Assembly: GCA_900754605.1 (NCBI GenBank)
Contig: CAAEDK010000329.1
Coordinates: forward strand, 1-6,974
Origin: an uncultured Oscillospiraceae bacterium
GTDB lineage: Bacteria > Bacillota_A > Clostridia > Oscillospirales > Oscillospiraceae
DNA length: 6,974 nt
Reading direction: 5' to 3'
Shown here one piece after another: positions 6,317 to 6,974 of the stretch. The stretch's first letter is position 1. The number at the start of each line of letters is the position of its first letter. Position numbers and translations under genes: made by a program. The notes under the pieces are model-generated. The model was not told the origin of the DNA and did not search any database. It worked only from the letters and a program-made list of their open reading frames with translations.

Positions 6317-6318
6317 CC

Positions 6319-6341
6319 GGGGGAACTCCCCTCAAAGGAGG
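6319..6341 (+). promoter_or_regulatory. Small GC hairpin abutting the RBS of the dehydrogenase gene
   Basis: GGGG (within 6319-6323) can pair with CCCC (6328-6331) just before the RBS AAAGGAGG (6334-6341). The same C-rich strand (ACTCCCCT, 6325-6332) could instead pair with the GGAG of the RBS. Without a T-tract it is not a terminator, so readthrough from the LacI-type gene is expected. Confidence 0.35.
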
Positions 6342-6348
6342 ATCACGT

Positions 6349-6974
6349 ATGAGTGAAAAAGTGAGAGCAGCCGTGACCGTAGCCAGCGGTCAAATTGCCA
6401 TCCAAGAATTTGACATGCCGTCCCTAGGTAAAGGAGCCGCCATCTGTAAAGTCCTGATGGCTGGTGTCTGCGGCACGGATAAACATACATACAGCGGCGA
6501 AACTGTACAATACAAAGGAACGCCGGATGAATTTTCCATTCCTTTCCCGATTATTCAGGGGCATGAACTTGTCATGGAAATTGTTGCTATTGACGAAGAG
6601 GGAGCCAGAAACCTCTCCTTTGACGGGGATTATCTGCAAGTCGGCGACTGTGTCACTATCTGTCCGGATGTGGTATGCGGAACATGCTGGTACTGCAAAA
6701 ATATTCCCAGCTATCCCTGGTGTGAGAAAGCGCAGTTTCACTATGGACACAACCGCTCCAGCAACTCAGAAAAACACCTTTACGGCGGATTTTCTCAATA
6801 CATGTATATCGAACCCGGAGCCCGGCTTTATAAGGTGCCGGACGGGCTTCCCAATGAGCTGGCCTGTTTTACTGAGGTCATGTGTGTAACTTATACGCTG
6901 GAAAAAGCCCGGGAATTCAGCGGCTTTTCCCTGGAGGGATTTAATTTTGGAGACAGCCTGGTCATTCAGGGCTC
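6349..6974 (+). CDS. Zinc-dependent medium-chain alcohol/polyol dehydrogenase, N-terminal part
   Basis: This is a partial gene (208 complete codons) running off the right edge. It encodes the GroES-like catalytic domain of an MDR-family dehydrogenase that would oxidise an alcohol, sugar or polyol with NAD(P). Catalytic zinc ligands are visible: Cys41 in VCGTDKHTYSG, and His72-Glu73 in IIQGHE. A structural-zinc lobe has Cys110, Cys113, Cys116 and Cys125 (CGTCWYCKNIPSYPWC); the last spacing is eight residues, one more than the usual seven. YGGFSQY and a VPD..PNELACFTE segment follow, then the beginning of the nucleotide-binding part (GDSLVIQG), with its glycine-rich loop beyond the window. The ATG has AAAGGAGG (6334-6341) 7 bases upstream. 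It starts 32 bases after the LacI-family gene and is probably co-transcribed with it. Sorbitol-, threonine- or galactitol-dehydrogenase-like activity are all possible; the substrate is not determined. Confidence in the family is high. Confidence 0.9.
   Translation, partial: MSEKVRAAVTVASGQIAIQEFDMPSLGKGAAICKVLMAGVCGTDKHTYSGETVQYKGTPDEFSIPFPIIQGHELVMEIVAIDEEGARNLSFDGDYLQVGDCVTICPDVVCGTCWYCKNIPSYPWCEKAQFHYGHNRSSNSEKHLYGGFSQYMYIEPGARLYKVPDGLPNELACFTEVMCVTYTLEKAREFSGFSLEGFNFGDSLVIQG

Overview
The window looks like a chromosomal segment from a gut-type Clostridia (Oscillospiraceae/Lachnospiraceae-like Firmicutes). The signs are strong AGGAGG ribosome binding sites before every real gene, TTG starts, a lipobox-type (Gram-positive style) sugar-binding lipoprotein, and left-flank fragments of mobile-element proteins typical of these bacteria. 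The species cannot be named from the sequence alone. It has two unlike halves: a decayed mobile-element flank (about 1-1364) and an intact carbohydrate-uptake locus on the plus strand (about 1470 to the right edge).

Left flank, all on the minus strand. Positions 1-182 encode the C-terminal end of a tyrosine recombinase (integrase), cut off at its upstream side. Next comes a clear minus-strand terminator hairpin (194-229), and a small TTG-start ORF (190-522) that runs through that hairpin and may be a truncated N-terminus of a DUF4417-like protein. Positions 699-1364 encode the C-terminal part of a MobP2-like relaxase with a Sel1-like repeat, held in one reading frame but broken by three stop codons. 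A degraded copy of the terminator sequence lies at 607-634. This is a graveyard of an integrative/mobilizable element.

Right part. After an AT-rich regulatory region (1365-1589) there are three genes of a ribose-type (CUT2) ABC importer: a double-ATPase (1590-3089), a permease (3103-4095) and a lipoprotein binding protein (4164-5150). A strong hairpin terminator follows (5193-5236). A LacI-family regulator (5333-6316) then has its own good promoter (5257-5285), and a zinc-dependent medium-chain alcohol/polyol dehydrogenase (6349 onward) is cut by the right edge of the window.

How it works together (inference): the binding protein captures a sugar or polyol outside the membrane, the permease and ATPase import it, the LacI-type protein senses it or a metabolite and controls the locus, and the dehydrogenase oxidises the imported compound. 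The ligand is not identifiable here. No kinase or mutarotase is visible, so oxidation by the dehydrogenase may be the first catabolic step. I see no tRNA, rRNA, CRISPR array or wholly new system. The most unusual points are regulatory repeats upstream of the importer, a shortened hinge in the LacI protein, and the pattern of decay in the mobile-element remnant.
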